Positions 1 to 5,724 are shown, counted from the first letter of the stretch. The stretch: DNA of 6,167 nt from an uncultured Selenomonas sp. (GCA_905373085.1 CAJPRR010000131.1:1-6167), one strand, 5' to 3'. Program-made: numbers and translations. The notes: generated by a model from the letters alone, not told the origin.

Positions 1-53
<53 letters not shown>

Positions 54-93
54 ATGCTTTGTCACACCGTAAACCATCGGCTGACAAGAAATA

Positions 94-122
94 ATTATAC
101 TATAGAAATGACGTTTTGTAAA
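94..122 (-). promoter_or_regulatory. sigma-A promoter for the initiator tRNA
   Basis: On the minus strand a TTTACA -35 box (122..117) is followed by a 17-base spacer and a perfect TATAAT -10 box (99..94). The predicted transcription start is near 87, which leaves a leader of about 34 bases before the mature tRNA end at 53. This is 5 of 6 plus 6 of 6 matches to consensus with ideal spacing, as expected for a stable RNA gene. The stretch between 54 and 93 shows nothing else. Confidence 0.8.
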
Positions 123-167
123 GGGCGCAAAAGGAATTTTCATGAACCATGAATCTTCAGAAGCGTC

Positions 168-192
168 CTGCCGCACGCAAAGCGTGCGGCAG
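168..192 (-). terminator. 11-bp GC-rich stem-loop at the end of the greA-lysS operon
   Basis: CTGCCGCACGC at 168-178 is the exact reverse complement of GCGTGCGGCAG at 182-192, with a 3-base loop (TTT on the minus strand). It lies about 30 bases after the stop codon of the last gene of the operon and before the tRNA promoter, which is where transcription should end. No U-run follows the stem on the minus strand (the next bases are GACGCTTCTG), so it is not a classic intrinsic terminator. It may be a Rho-assisted end, an mRNA-stabilising hairpin, or a weak terminator. Confidence 0.45.
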
Positions 193-206
193 TTCCCCAT
201 GCCCAT

Positions 207-241
207 GCATCACATCTTCCGTTCAGCGATTGATGTGATGC
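207..241. repeat. 10-bp perfect inverted repeat spanning a stop codon
   Basis: GCATCACATC (207-216) and GATGTGATGC (232-241) are perfect reverse complements with a 15-base spacer. The right arm lies in the last codons of the small gene at 223-462, and its TGA stop (225..223) sits in the loop. In RNA this would fold just upstream of the stem-loop at 168-192, so the operon end could carry two tandem hairpins. Its function is not known. Confidence 0.5.
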
Positions 242-462
242 GAGCCGAGTTCTTCGATGACCGCCTTTTCCTTCTTGCCGAGAACCCAGCCGAGCAGCTT
301 GATTTCCGCATACAGCTCCATGCGCTGCTCGCGGTGGTCGCCCTGTGCCTGCATCAGCTCGTTGTACTTCTTGATCTTCACCTCGTACTGCGCCTTGACC
401 TCCGCCTGCGAACGCATCTTCAGCGGACGCGAAGAGACTTCCGGCACTCCATTCATATTCAT
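223..462 (-). CDS. small charged helical protein of unknown function
   Basis: I do not recognise this 79-residue protein. It starts at ATG 462, preceded by GAAGG 8 bases upstream; an ATG two codons later is also possible, and an ATG at 498 lacks such a site. The sequence is highly charged. Residues about 16-75 are rich in K, E, Q, R and A without proline and look like one or two long amphipathic helices, perhaps a coiled coil, with a short hydrophobic patch LLGWVLG near 56-62. There is no signal peptide or transmembrane segment. It begins 45 bases after the lysS stop and is very likely the last gene of the greA-lysS transcript. Reading direction, ribosome binding site and operon position support a real gene; no function can be assigned. 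Confidence 0.65.
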   Translation of the reverse strand: MNMNGVPEVSSRPLKMRSQAEVKAQYEVKIKKYNELMQAQGDHREQRMELYAEIKLLGWVLGKKEKAVIEELGSHHINR

Positions 463-507
463 GCAATCAGCCTTCTTTCTTTGTGAAAACGTCTGCACTT
501 CGCTCTG

Positions 508-2043
508 TTACTCCGCCGCACTCCCCTGCGCACGCGATGCGGCATCAGGACGCATGTGCGGGAAGAAGAGCACGTCGCGGATCGACGGGCTGTCCGTCAG
601 GAGCATCACGAGACGATCGATGCCGATGCCGAGGCCGCCCGTCGGCGGCAGGCCATACTCCATCGCCGTGATGTAGTCGCTGTCCATCGGATGCGCCTCG
701 TCGTCGCCGGCTTCGCGCTGCTTTGCCTGCTCCAGGAAGCGCTCCTTCTGATCGATCGGATCGTTGAGCTCCGTGAAGCCGTTCGCAAGCTCGCGCCCGT
801 AGACGTAGAACTCAAAGCGGTCGGTGATGCGCGGATCTGCGGGATTGCGCTTCGCCAAGGGCGAGATCTCCGTCGGATGACCCGTGATGAACGTCGGCTG
901 AATCAGGGACTCTTCGACCTTCGCCTCGAACGCCTCGTTCAAGATGCCGCCGATGCCGTGCTTCTCCTCGTAGGCGACGCCGATCGCATCCGCCATGGCA
1001 CGCGCCTCTTCGACGGTTTGCGCGCTCATGAAGTCCTTGCCCGTCGCTTCCTTCACGGCGTCGTTCATGCTGACGCAGCGAATCTTCGAAAGGTCGATCT
1101 CCGTACCCTCGTAGGTCAGCGTCGTCGTACCGAGTACGTCCTTCGCGGCCTGGCAGCATATCCCCTCCGTCACGTCCATGAGATCGTTATAATCGGCATA
1201 CGCCTGATAAATCTCAATAGATGTGAACTCAGGGTTGTGGCGCACGTCGATGCCCTCGTTGCGGAAAATGCGCCCGATTTCGTAGACGCGCTCCAAGCCG
1301 CCGACGATGAGCCTTTTGAGATTCAGCTCCGTCGCGATGCGCAGGTAGAGCTTCATGTCGAGCGCGTTGTGATACGTCACGAAGGGACGCGCCGCCGCGC
1401 CGCCCGCGATCGTCGACATCACGGGCGTCTCCACTTCGAGGAAGCCGCGCTCGTCGAGGTAGCGGCGAATCGACTGGATGATCTTCGTGCGCGCAATGAA
1501 CGTGTCCTTGACCTCGGGATTCATGATGAGATCGACATAGCGCTGGCGGTAGCGCATTTCCACATCCTTCAGACCGTGGAACTTCTCGGGCAGCGGGCGC
1601 AGCGACTTCGAGAGAAGCGTGAAGTCATCGACGCGCACCGTAAGCTCGCCGCGCCGCGTGCGGAAGACGACGCCTCGGACGCCGATGATGTCGCCGATGT
1701 CCAGGAGCTTGAACTCCTTGTACTTCTCCTCGCCCAGAACGTCGAGCTTGAAATAGATCTGAATCTTGCCCGAAAGATCCATGAGCACGGCGAAGCTCGC
1801 CTTGCCATGACCGCGGATCGCCATCAAACGCCCGGCGATGCTGACCTCCGTCTCACCCTCCGCCTCCTCGCCGAGCGAGGCGAATTCCGCGAGCAGTTCG
1901 TCCGCATGGCGCGTAACCTCGTAGCGATGTCCAAAGGGCGCGACGCCCATCTCACGGAACTTCTCCATCTTCTCGCGGCGCACGCGCATGAGATCGTTCA
2001 GATCTTCCTTCTGCGCCGCGTCCTGCTGCTTGTTCTCAGCCAA
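508..2043 (-). CDS. lysS: lysyl-tRNA synthetase, class II
   Basis: This 511-residue cytoplasmic enzyme charges tRNA-Lys with lysine using ATP. The N-terminal OB-fold anticodon-binding domain lies at about residues 66-145 (VSIAGRLMAIRGHGKASF onward). The class II catalytic domain follows. Motif 1 is around 190-209 (ending FLEVETPVM), motif 2 is FRNEGIDVRHNPEFTSIE at about 260-277, and motif 3 is GLGIGIDRLVMLL at 470-482 with the ATP-binding arginine R477. The length is normal for bacterial LysRS (about 490-515), and nothing is missing. The start is TTG at 2043, chosen because AGGAGAGG lies 5 bases upstream and the resulting MAENKQQ N-terminus is typical. It begins 31 bases after greA, so the two are co-transcribed, as in many Firmicutes. 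The C-terminal tail (AASRAQGSAAE) is low-complexity and probably disordered. Confidence 0.97.
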   Translation of the reverse strand: MAENKQQDAAQKEDLNDLMRVRREKMEKFREMGVAPFGHRYEVTRHADELLAEFASLGEEAEGETEVSIAGRLMAIRGHGKASFAVLMDLSGKIQIYFKLDVLGEEKYKEFKLLDIGDIIGVRGVVFRTRRGELTVRVDDFTLLSKSLRPLPEKFHGLKDVEMRYRQRYVDLIMNPEVKDTFIARTKIIQSIRRYLDERGFLEVETPVMSTIAGGAAARPFVTYHNALDMKLYLRIATELNLKRLIVGGLERVYEIGRIFRNEGIDVRHNPEFTSIEIYQAYADYNDLMDVTEGICCQAAKDVLGTTTLTYEGTEIDLSKIRCVSMNDAVKEATGKDFMSAQTVEEARAMADAIGVAYEEKHGIGGILNEAFEAKVEESLIQPTFITGHPTEISPLAKRNPADPRITDRFEFYVYGRELANGFTELNDPIDQKERFLEQAKQREAGDDEAHPMDSDYITAMEYGLPPTGGLGIGIDRLVMLLTDSPSIRDVLFFPHMRPDAASRAQGSAAE

Positions 2044-2048
2044 TATTT

Positions 2049-2056
2049 CCTCTCCT
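2049..2056 (-). promoter_or_regulatory. ribosome binding site that fixes the TTG start of lysS
   Basis: AGGAGAGG lies 5 bases before the TTG codon at 2043. No ATG or GTG nearby has comparable spacing, so translation of lysS most likely starts at TTG. Confidence 0.75.
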
Positions 2057-2074
2057 AACTCATATATCGCTTGC

Positions 2075-2545
2075 TTACTTGATTTCTACAACCTCGTACT
2101 GAATGATTCCTGCCGGCGCATGAACGTCGACGCGGTCGCCGACCCTCTTGCCAATGATCGCTGCGCCCACAGGCGACTCATTCGAGATCTTGAACTCCGT
2201 CGGATCTGCCTCTGCCGAGCCGACGAGCGTATACGTCTCCTGCTCATCGAACTCGACATCCTTGACGACGACGGTGCTTCCCATCTGCACGGTGTCGGAA
2301 GATGCGCCGCCCTGGATGATGTCGCTGTTTCTTATCTTCGCCTCAAGATCGAGGATCTCGCCCTCAAGGAACGCCTGCTCGTTCTTCGCGTCGTCGTACT
2401 CCGAGTTTTCCGAGAGATCGCCGAGCGCGATCGCCGCCTTGAGTCGCTCCGACACCTCGATGCGCCGCACGCTCTTCAAATAGTCGAGCTTCTCCTGCAG
2501 CTTTTTGTAGCCCTCTTCCGTCAGCATTACACGCTTTTCTGCCAT
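2075..2545 (-). CDS. greA: transcription elongation factor GreA
   Basis: This 156-residue protein binds the secondary channel of RNA polymerase and stimulates cleavage of backtracked RNA. The N-terminal antiparallel coiled coil (residues about 5-75, MLTEEGYKKLQEKLDYLK onward) carries the tip motif GDLSENSEYDDAKNEQ at 42-57, whose D43 and E46 match the acidic residues (D41/E44 in E. coli) that act at the polymerase active site. The C-terminal FKBP-like domain covers about 80-156 (SPVGAAIIGKRVGD). Length is normal. ATG 2545 is the start because AAAAGGGGAA lies just upstream (GGGG 7 bases away). An in-frame GTG at 2602 would add 19 atypical residues and has no binding site. It has its own perfect promoter at 2665-2693 and is followed by lysS. 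Confidence 0.97.
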   Translation of the reverse strand: MAEKRVMLTEEGYKKLQEKLDYLKSVRRIEVSERLKAAIALGDLSENSEYDDAKNEQAFLEGEILDLEAKIRNSDIIQGGASSDTVQMGSTVVVKDVEFDEQETYTLVGSAEADPTEFKISNESPVGAAIIGKRVGDRVDVHAPAGIIQYEVVEIK

Positions 2546-2658
2546 CAAAATTCCCCTTTTCCCGGCACTTGGCACTCCTCCTGTGACCGCATTGCCAGGC
2601 ACGTTCCGTACCCGGCCGCCCCGCAGGAAGAAGCGCCGTCTGATACTGCCCTGTATAT
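2546..2658 (-). other. 5' leader of the greA-lysS mRNA
   Basis: About 112 untranslated bases are predicted between the transcription start near 2658 and the greA ATG. The stretch is GC-rich and could form local hairpins. UUCC at about 2630-2627 can pair with GGAA near 2606-2603, and AGTGCC occurs twice in direct order at 2575-2563. No T-box, L-box or other recognised riboswitch motif is visible. The last 10 bases carry the greA ribosome binding site. Confidence 0.4.
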
Positions 2659-2664
2659 CCTATC

Positions 2665-2693
2665 ATTATAGGTAGCAAGCCGCGCCTTGTCAA
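2665..2693 (-). promoter_or_regulatory. perfect consensus sigma-A promoter of greA-lysS
   Basis: On the minus strand TTGACA (2693..2688), a 17-base spacer and TATAAT (2670..2665) match the consensus at all 12 positions with ideal spacing. The predicted start is near 2658. The -35 box lies in the final codons of the upstream GIY-YIG gene and contains its TGA stop (2692..2690). This makes greA-lysS independent of the upstream operon, although read-through from it is also possible because no terminator lies between. Confidence 0.9.
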
Positions 2694-2980
2694 ATCCCCG
2701 CTTCAGCCGAAAGCGCGACGCCAAGCCCCGCCTGCGGCAAATGCGCGGCAAGCGCAATTTTCTTCTCACGCGGCAGTCGCTTGATCTCGCACTCGCGGCG
2801 CTGCGCCTCGCACTTTTCCGCGAACTCCTCATAGTAAAAGAGCCGCACGGGACGGCGGCTCCTCGTATACTTCGCGCCCCTGCCCGCATTGTGAGCGGCA
2901 AGGCGCTTCTCCAAGTCGTTCGTCCATCCCGTGTAGAGCGTACCGTCTGCACAGACGAGGATGTAAGTGAACGCCTTCAC
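2690..2980 (-). CDS. GIY-YIG domain protein, UPF0213/YhbQ type
   Basis: This 96-residue single-domain protein resembles the UPF0213 (E. coli YhbQ) branch of the GIY-YIG nuclease superfamily. The two halves of the signature are YIL at 6-8 and YTG at 16-18 (in DGTLYTGWTNDLEKRL). The expected catalytic arginine is R26, and the conserved glutamate is E63 in RREC-EIKRL. Members are small cytoplasmic proteins thought to act on DNA, but their biological role is poorly defined. The start is GTG 2980, one base after the cyclophilin TGA stop (2984..2982). A weak GAGG lies 12 bases upstream, so translation may depend on coupling. A longer in-frame reading upstream is an arginine/serine-rich shadow of the cyclophilin gene and was not used. 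The C-terminal 15 residues (QAGLGVALSAEAGI) are unlike the family core. Confidence 0.88.
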   Translation of the reverse strand: MKAFTYILVCADGTLYTGWTNDLEKRLAAHNAGRGAKYTRSRRPVRLFYYEEFAEKCEAQRRECEIKRLPREKKIALAAHLPQAGLGVALSAEAGI

Positions 2981-2981
2981 C

Positions 2982-3560
2982 TCACTCTTTTTCCTCACGG
3001 CGAATCGTGACCTTTTCCATGACAACCTTCGCGAGCGGCTTGTCTTGAAAATCCGTGTCAACCTTGCCGATCTCGCGCACGACATCCATGCCCTTGACGA
3101 CCTTGCCAAAGACCGAATGATGTCCGTCGAGCCACGGCGTCGCCGCGAGCGTGATGAAGAACTGCGAGCCGCCCGTATTCGGCCCTGCGTTCGCCATCGA
3201 CAGCACGCCCTCGCTGTCATGCTTCAAATCCTTATGAAACTCATCGGGAATCGTGTAGCCGGGACCGCCCGTGCCCATGCCGTTCGGATCGCCGCCCTGG
3301 ATCATGAAGCCGTCGATCACGCGGTGGAAGATCAGGCCGTCGTAGAAGCCCTTCTCCGCAAGGTCGATGAAATTCTTCACTGTGATCGGCGCCTTGTCCT
3401 CGAAAAGCTCGATTTCAAACGTGCCATGATTCGTCTCAAAAACTGCAATGGGATTTGCCATTTTTTTCGCTCCTTTGTCCTTGTCATTCATGCCTGCCGC
3501 CGAGCAGCCCGTCGTAAAGAGGACGAACGTCGCCAGCAAAAAAACGAGAGCCTTCTTCAT
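2982..3560 (-). CDS. cyclophilin-type peptidyl-prolyl cis-trans isomerase, predicted lipoprotein
   Basis: This 192-residue enzyme catalyses cis-trans isomerisation of X-Pro bonds to help folding. It begins with a lipoprotein signal: MKKALVFLLATFVLFTTGC, with C19 as the likely lipidated residue (the -3 position is T rather than L, a slightly weak lipobox). A linker SAAGMNDKDKGAKK follows, then the cyclophilin domain at about 35-190. Residues matching the CypA active site are R80, F85, M86 and Q88 (FHRVIDGFMIQGGDP), A123, F135 (GSQFFIT), W143 and H148 (PWLDGHHSVFGK), so it should be active. ATG 3560 has AAGGAGG upstream and overlaps the preceding hydrolase stop as ATGA. A second start at M34 (ATG 3461) has its own strong binding site and would give a cytoplasmic form. 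It is the middle gene of the hydrolase-isomerase-GIY-YIG operon. Confidence 0.94.
   Translation of the reverse strand: MKKALVFLLATFVLFTTGCSAAGMNDKDKGAKKMANPIAVFETNHGTFEIELFEDKAPITVKNFIDLAEKGFYDGLIFHRVIDGFMIQGGDPNGMGTGGPGYTIPDEFHKDLKHDSEGVLSMANAGPNTGGSQFFITLAATPWLDGHHSVFGKVVKGMDVVREIGKVDTDFQDKPLAKVVMEKVTIRREEKE
3470..3476 (-). promoter_or_regulatory. internal ribosome binding site in the isomerase gene
   Basis: AAAGGAG lies 8 bases before an in-frame ATG at 3461, which is exactly where the cyclophilin domain begins (MANPIAVFETN). Cytoplasmic bacterial cyclophilins commonly start with such a sequence. The site suggests a second, leaderless protein from the same gene. It could also be chance, since it encodes the linker residues KGAK. 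Confidence 0.5.
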
Positions 3561-4279
3561 CGTGTGAATCCTCCTTCCGCCGTCCAATGCCGCCTCTCCC
3601 CCGCTTCGAGCGGCGTCCAATACGGCACGGCACGCCCTTCGGCGAAGAAGTCCGCCGCCGGATGCCATGCCGGATAGCCGACGCTGTGCATCGTCACGAG
3701 CGCCTTGATGTTCGTGCGTGCGCAGAACTCCTTCGCGCCGATGTCGGCGAACTCCTCAAGCCGCCCATCGACAGGAAAGAATGCGACATCGGCAGTCAGC
3801 CCGTCAAGCTTCTTCATCTGTTTCATGAAGCCGTTTCGCGCGAACTTGTTGTTCTCCTCCGTATCGCCCTTCCAATGCCACCAGTTGAAATCCCCCGCAT
3901 GAAAGATGCGCACGCCCTCGACCTCCACGAGAAACGACGTGCCCGTGTCCGTCGAGTCAAACGTATCGACGCGAAGCCCCTCTTCCTCATAGCAGCTGTA
4001 GTTTTCAAGATAGACCGTCTTTTCCGCGGGAAACCGCTTGCCGCGCTTCGTGCGCCGAATCTCCGCCGCCATGACGTAGCGCGTGACCGAGGGCGCATAG
4101 TCGAGGATATGCGTGTCGAAGTGATCGAAATGCGCGTGCGACACAAAGAAATACACGCGCTCCGCCCCCGTCAAGAGACTCTCAACCGCCTGCGCGGGGT
4201 CGAGATAATCGTCAAAGACGAGCAAAGTGCGCGAAAGCCGCACGGCAAAGCCGCTGTTCAATAAATATGCAATCTCCAA
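3557..4279 (-). CDS. metallo-beta-lactamase-fold hydrolase
   Basis: This 240-residue protein has the MBL-fold metal-binding signature HAHFDH (H48, H50, D52, H53) after a strand RVYFFVS. It also has HAGD with D130 in FHAGDFNWWHW, and a late histidine H198 in LVTMHSVGYPAWHP, together enough for one or two metal ions. These proteins hydrolyse diverse substrates; the FNWWHW segment and overall order resemble uncharacterised metal-dependent hydrolases of Firmicutes rather than true beta-lactamases, and no signal peptide is present. The start is TTG 4279, because AAGGAGG lies 6 bases upstream. An in-frame ATG at 4339 would be upstream of the predicted transcription start. It ends in a 4-base ATGA overlap with the isomerase gene. 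Substrate unknown. Confidence 0.9.
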   Translation of the reverse strand: MEIAYLLNSGFAVRLSRTLLVFDDYLDPAQAVESLLTGAERVYFFVSHAHFDHFDTHILDYAPSVTRYVMAAEIRRTKRGKRFPAEKTVYLENYSCYEEEGLRVDTFDSTDTGTSFLVEVEGVRIFHAGDFNWWHWKGDTEENNKFARNGFMKQMKKLDGLTADVAFFPVDGRLEEFADIGAKEFCARTNIKALVTMHSVGYPAWHPAADFFAEGRAVPYWTPLEAGERRHWTAEGGFTR

Positions 4280-4285
4280 AAGCTG

Positions 4286-4292
4286 CCTCCTT
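4286..4292 (-). promoter_or_regulatory. ribosome binding site that fixes the TTG start of the MBL-fold gene
   Basis: AAGGAGG lies 6 bases before TTG 4279 and about 10 bases after the predicted transcription start near 4303. This supports a short leader and rules against the upstream ATG at 4339. Confidence 0.75.
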
Positions 4293-4309
4293 CCAGAAGT
4301 GCCTGTATC

Positions 4310-4339
4310 ATTATAGCAGAAGAATACGGGAAAAGACAA
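4310..4339 (-). promoter_or_regulatory. extended -10 promoter of the hydrolase-isomerase-GIY-YIG operon
   Basis: On the minus strand TGCTATAAT gives a perfect -10 (4315..4310) with the TGN extension (4318..4316). A partial -35, TTGTCT (4339..4334), stands 18 bases upstream. The predicted start is near 4303, leaving about 24 bases before the TTG start. The -35 lies inside the inverted repeat at 4321-4352. Confidence 0.75.
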
Positions 4340-4352
4340 ATTTTCGTATTCT
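4321..4352. repeat. 8-bp inverted repeat over the hydrolase promoter -35
   Basis: AGAATACG (4321-4328) and CGTATTCT (4345-4352) are perfect reverse complements with a 16-base centre. The centre can add four A:T pairs (AAAA with TTTT) around a 2-base bulge. It begins 14 bases after the DUF2442 stop. It could be the 3' hairpin of the fic cassette transcript, although no U-run follows, or an operator site covering the -35 box. Confidence 0.5.
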
Positions 4353-4365
4353 GGGGATGCCCATC

Positions 4366-4659
4366 TTATATCGCCATGCTGTCATAGGCATAACTGTTCT
4401 TATAAACAAATTCCGGCGCGATATCAATCTCTCCCTGATTCCATGTGATCACACCGTGAGTCAACACGGGATTGCGAAATATTTTCTCCTCCGCAAGCGG
4501 CTTGAATGCTTCACCGATGAGCATCGTTGTATCGAACAATCTTTTTTCTCCCGTAGAAAAGGTAATAAGCATCATGCCGCCGCGCAGCGGTTTTGCTTCC
4601 GTTACCTTGATATTTTCCTGTAATTCCCCGGCATAACAAATGTCGTCCTTTATATACAC
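4366..4659 (-). CDS. DUF2442 domain protein
   Basis: This protein of about 97 residues matches the DUF2442 pattern as I recall it: a segment VTEAKPLRGGMMLITFSTGEKR at 19-40, then LFDTTMLIG, AFKPLAEEKIFRNP, and the closing ITWNQGEIDIAPEFVYKNS at 71-89. The family has no established function. It often sits next to DUF4160 genes, and the pair has been suggested to be toxin-antitoxin-like; this is recollection, not a search. I prefer GTG 4659 because GAGGTG lies 6 bases upstream. GTG 4668, which would add three residues (MST) and lie one base after the DUF4160 stop, has no usable binding site. It is the last gene of the fic cassette, and its base composition is AT-richer than the flanking operons. 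Confidence 0.87.
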   Translation of the reverse strand: MYIKDDICYAGELQENIKVTEAKPLRGGMMLITFSTGEKRLFDTTMLIGEAFKPLAEEKIFRNPVLTHGVITWNQGEIDIAPEFVYKNSYAYDSMAI

Positions 4660-4665
4660 GGTACT

Positions 4666-4671
4666 CACCTC
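4666..4671 (-). promoter_or_regulatory. ribosome binding site of the DUF2442 gene
   Basis: GAGGTG lies 6 bases before GTG 4659. Its own GTG (4668..4666) is the competing start. The site overlaps the TGA stop of the DUF4160 gene (4672..4670), so the two genes are probably translationally coupled. Confidence 0.5.
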
Positions 4672-4936
4672 AATTCATCGGTGGAATCTTCTCAAAATGT
4701 TCGCCCCGAACAGCCAGATTCCATGCTTTATAAGCCTCTTCTTCATAAAAAGCAAGCCAGCCTGCAATAATCTTCAATTGCTTCCGCGGCAGAGATCCTG
4801 CCAACAATTCACCATCAATACCAACGACGGCTTCATGCTCTCCGAAATACACATGTACATGCGGTTTATGGTGCTGTCCGATGTCTCGAAACAACATATA
4901 AATGACCATGCCGCCAAACCGACTTAGTTCAGGCAT
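4670..4936 (-). CDS. DUF4160 domain protein
   Basis: This 88-residue protein shows the DUF4160 layout: MPELSRFGGMVIYMLFRD at the N-terminus, the His-rich segment QHHKPHVHVYFGEHEAVVGID at 21-41 (H22, H23, H26, H28), then GELLAGSLPRKQLKIIAGW and a helical C-terminus ending FEKIPPMN. The H-x-x-P-H-x-H core is the family's most conserved part and could bind metal or nucleic acid, but no activity is established. ATG 4936 starts one base after the fic TGA stop (4940..4938), with AAAGGGGG 9 bases upstream. A longer reading into fic was rejected as a shadow. It is encoded between fic and DUF2442 in one transcript. Confidence 0.9.
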   Translation of the reverse strand: MPELSRFGGMVIYMLFRDIGQHHKPHVHVYFGEHEAVVGIDGELLAGSLPRKQLKIIAGWLAFYEEEAYKAWNLAVRGEHFEKIPPMN

Positions 4937-4937
4937 A

Positions 4938-5717
4938 TCACTTGTCCCCCTTTGCTTCCCACGCATGGCGCAAAAATCGCGGACGATCCCATGTCTTGAC
5001 AAGCTCCGCTTTCAAGAAGAGCTTGAGCGGGGCGATCTCTTCTTTGACGTCAAAGGCTTCGAGAGATTGGTAGTAGAGTTTCCGATCCTCCTCATGAATA
5101 ACGATTGGCGGATGATTGTTCCGCAGCAGGAAATAATTCATGACCAGTCGACCGACACGGCCGTTGCCGTCTGCGAAAGGATGGATGTTCTCAAACCTCG
5201 CATGAAGGCAGGCTGCGGCCGTAAAAATATTTTCATTCGTGCGAATCGTATCCTGATGAATCTCATCAAGCAAATCTGCAAGCTCTGTCTGCACATCTTC
5301 CGGTGCACTGCCGACCTCATATCTCCCCGTGACATAATCATGCTTCTTGAAAGCGCCCGGCCGTTCACCAACCTGCCATCTACGCGGATCGTACGTATTC
5401 TTCGTCAGTTCGTGATGAAGCTCCAAGATGAACTCCGGCGTCAAGGACGTTTTTCGGGCAAAGGCGTCCAGAACAAGATTGCTGGCATCTTTGGCATTGC
5501 GTATCTCAAAGATCGTCCGAACATCTCCCGTAAAATTCGTGACGCCATCGTGATCGAAGATCTCGCGCGTATCATGGTACGTGATATTGGGATTTTCCAT
5601 TTTCCCCGAATGATAAGCAAACTGAACGACATAGCCATTGAGCGCCGCCTCAAGCTCGGCGACATTCCTGATATTCAGATTCCGCCATGCCAAGAGAATT
5701 TCATCGTATTTGTCCAT
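4938..5717 (-). CDS. Fic family protein, class II (N-terminal autoinhibitory motif)
   Basis: This 259-residue cytoplasmic protein belongs to the Fic family, whose members usually transfer AMP from ATP to a hydroxyl of a target protein. The complete active-site motif HPFADGNGRVGR is at 179-190 (H179 catalytic base, D183, N185, R187, R190). The substrate-positioning flap lies at about 117-131 (RPGAFKKHDYVTG). Near the N-terminus SGKMEN (S37, E41, N42) fits the inhibitory [S/T]xxxE[G/N] motif, whose glutamate blocks ATP gamma-phosphate binding; its N-terminal position defines class II. ATG 5717 has GAGG 7 bases upstream. GTG 5738 and ATG 5723 are alternatives with poorer spacing. It is the first gene of the cassette with DUF4160 and DUF2442. 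Its target is unknown. Confidence 0.95.
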   Translation of the reverse strand: MDKYDEILLAWRNLNIRNVAELEAALNGYVVQFAYHSGKMENPNITYHDTREIFDHDGVTNFTGDVRTIFEIRNAKDASNLVLDAFARKTSLTPEFILELHHELTKNTYDPRRWQVGERPGAFKKHDYVTGRYEVGSAPEDVQTELADLLDEIHQDTIRTNENIFTAAACLHARFENIHPFADGNGRVGRLVMNYFLLRNNHPPIVIHEEDRKLYYQSLEAFDVKEEIAPLKLFLKAELVKTWDRPRFLRHAWEAKGDK

Positions 5718-5724
5718 ACACATG

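Noticed and set aside
140..466. 108-residue minus-strand frame overlapping the small gene after lysS
   Set aside because: No ribosome binding site, a composition typical of an out-of-frame reading, and it crosses the stem-loop and the end of the operon.
556..2058. 500-residue open frame on the plus strand
   Set aside because: It is antisense to lysS, rich in R, A, V and L, with no recognisable domain; a typical shadow in GC-rich DNA.
2546..2658. T-box or lysine riboswitch upstream of greA-lysS
   Set aside because: No T-box antiterminator motif or lysine-riboswitch core is visible, and the leader is too short for a lysine riboswitch.
2981..3220. N-terminal extension of the GIY-YIG gene
   Set aside because: The extra 80 residues are arginine/serine-rich and are the isomerase gene read in another frame; the domain starts at GTG 2980.
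3561..3668. N-terminal extension of the isomerase
   Set aside because: It precedes the lipoprotein signal MKKALVFLL and overlaps the hydrolase gene; AAGGAGG places the start at 3560.
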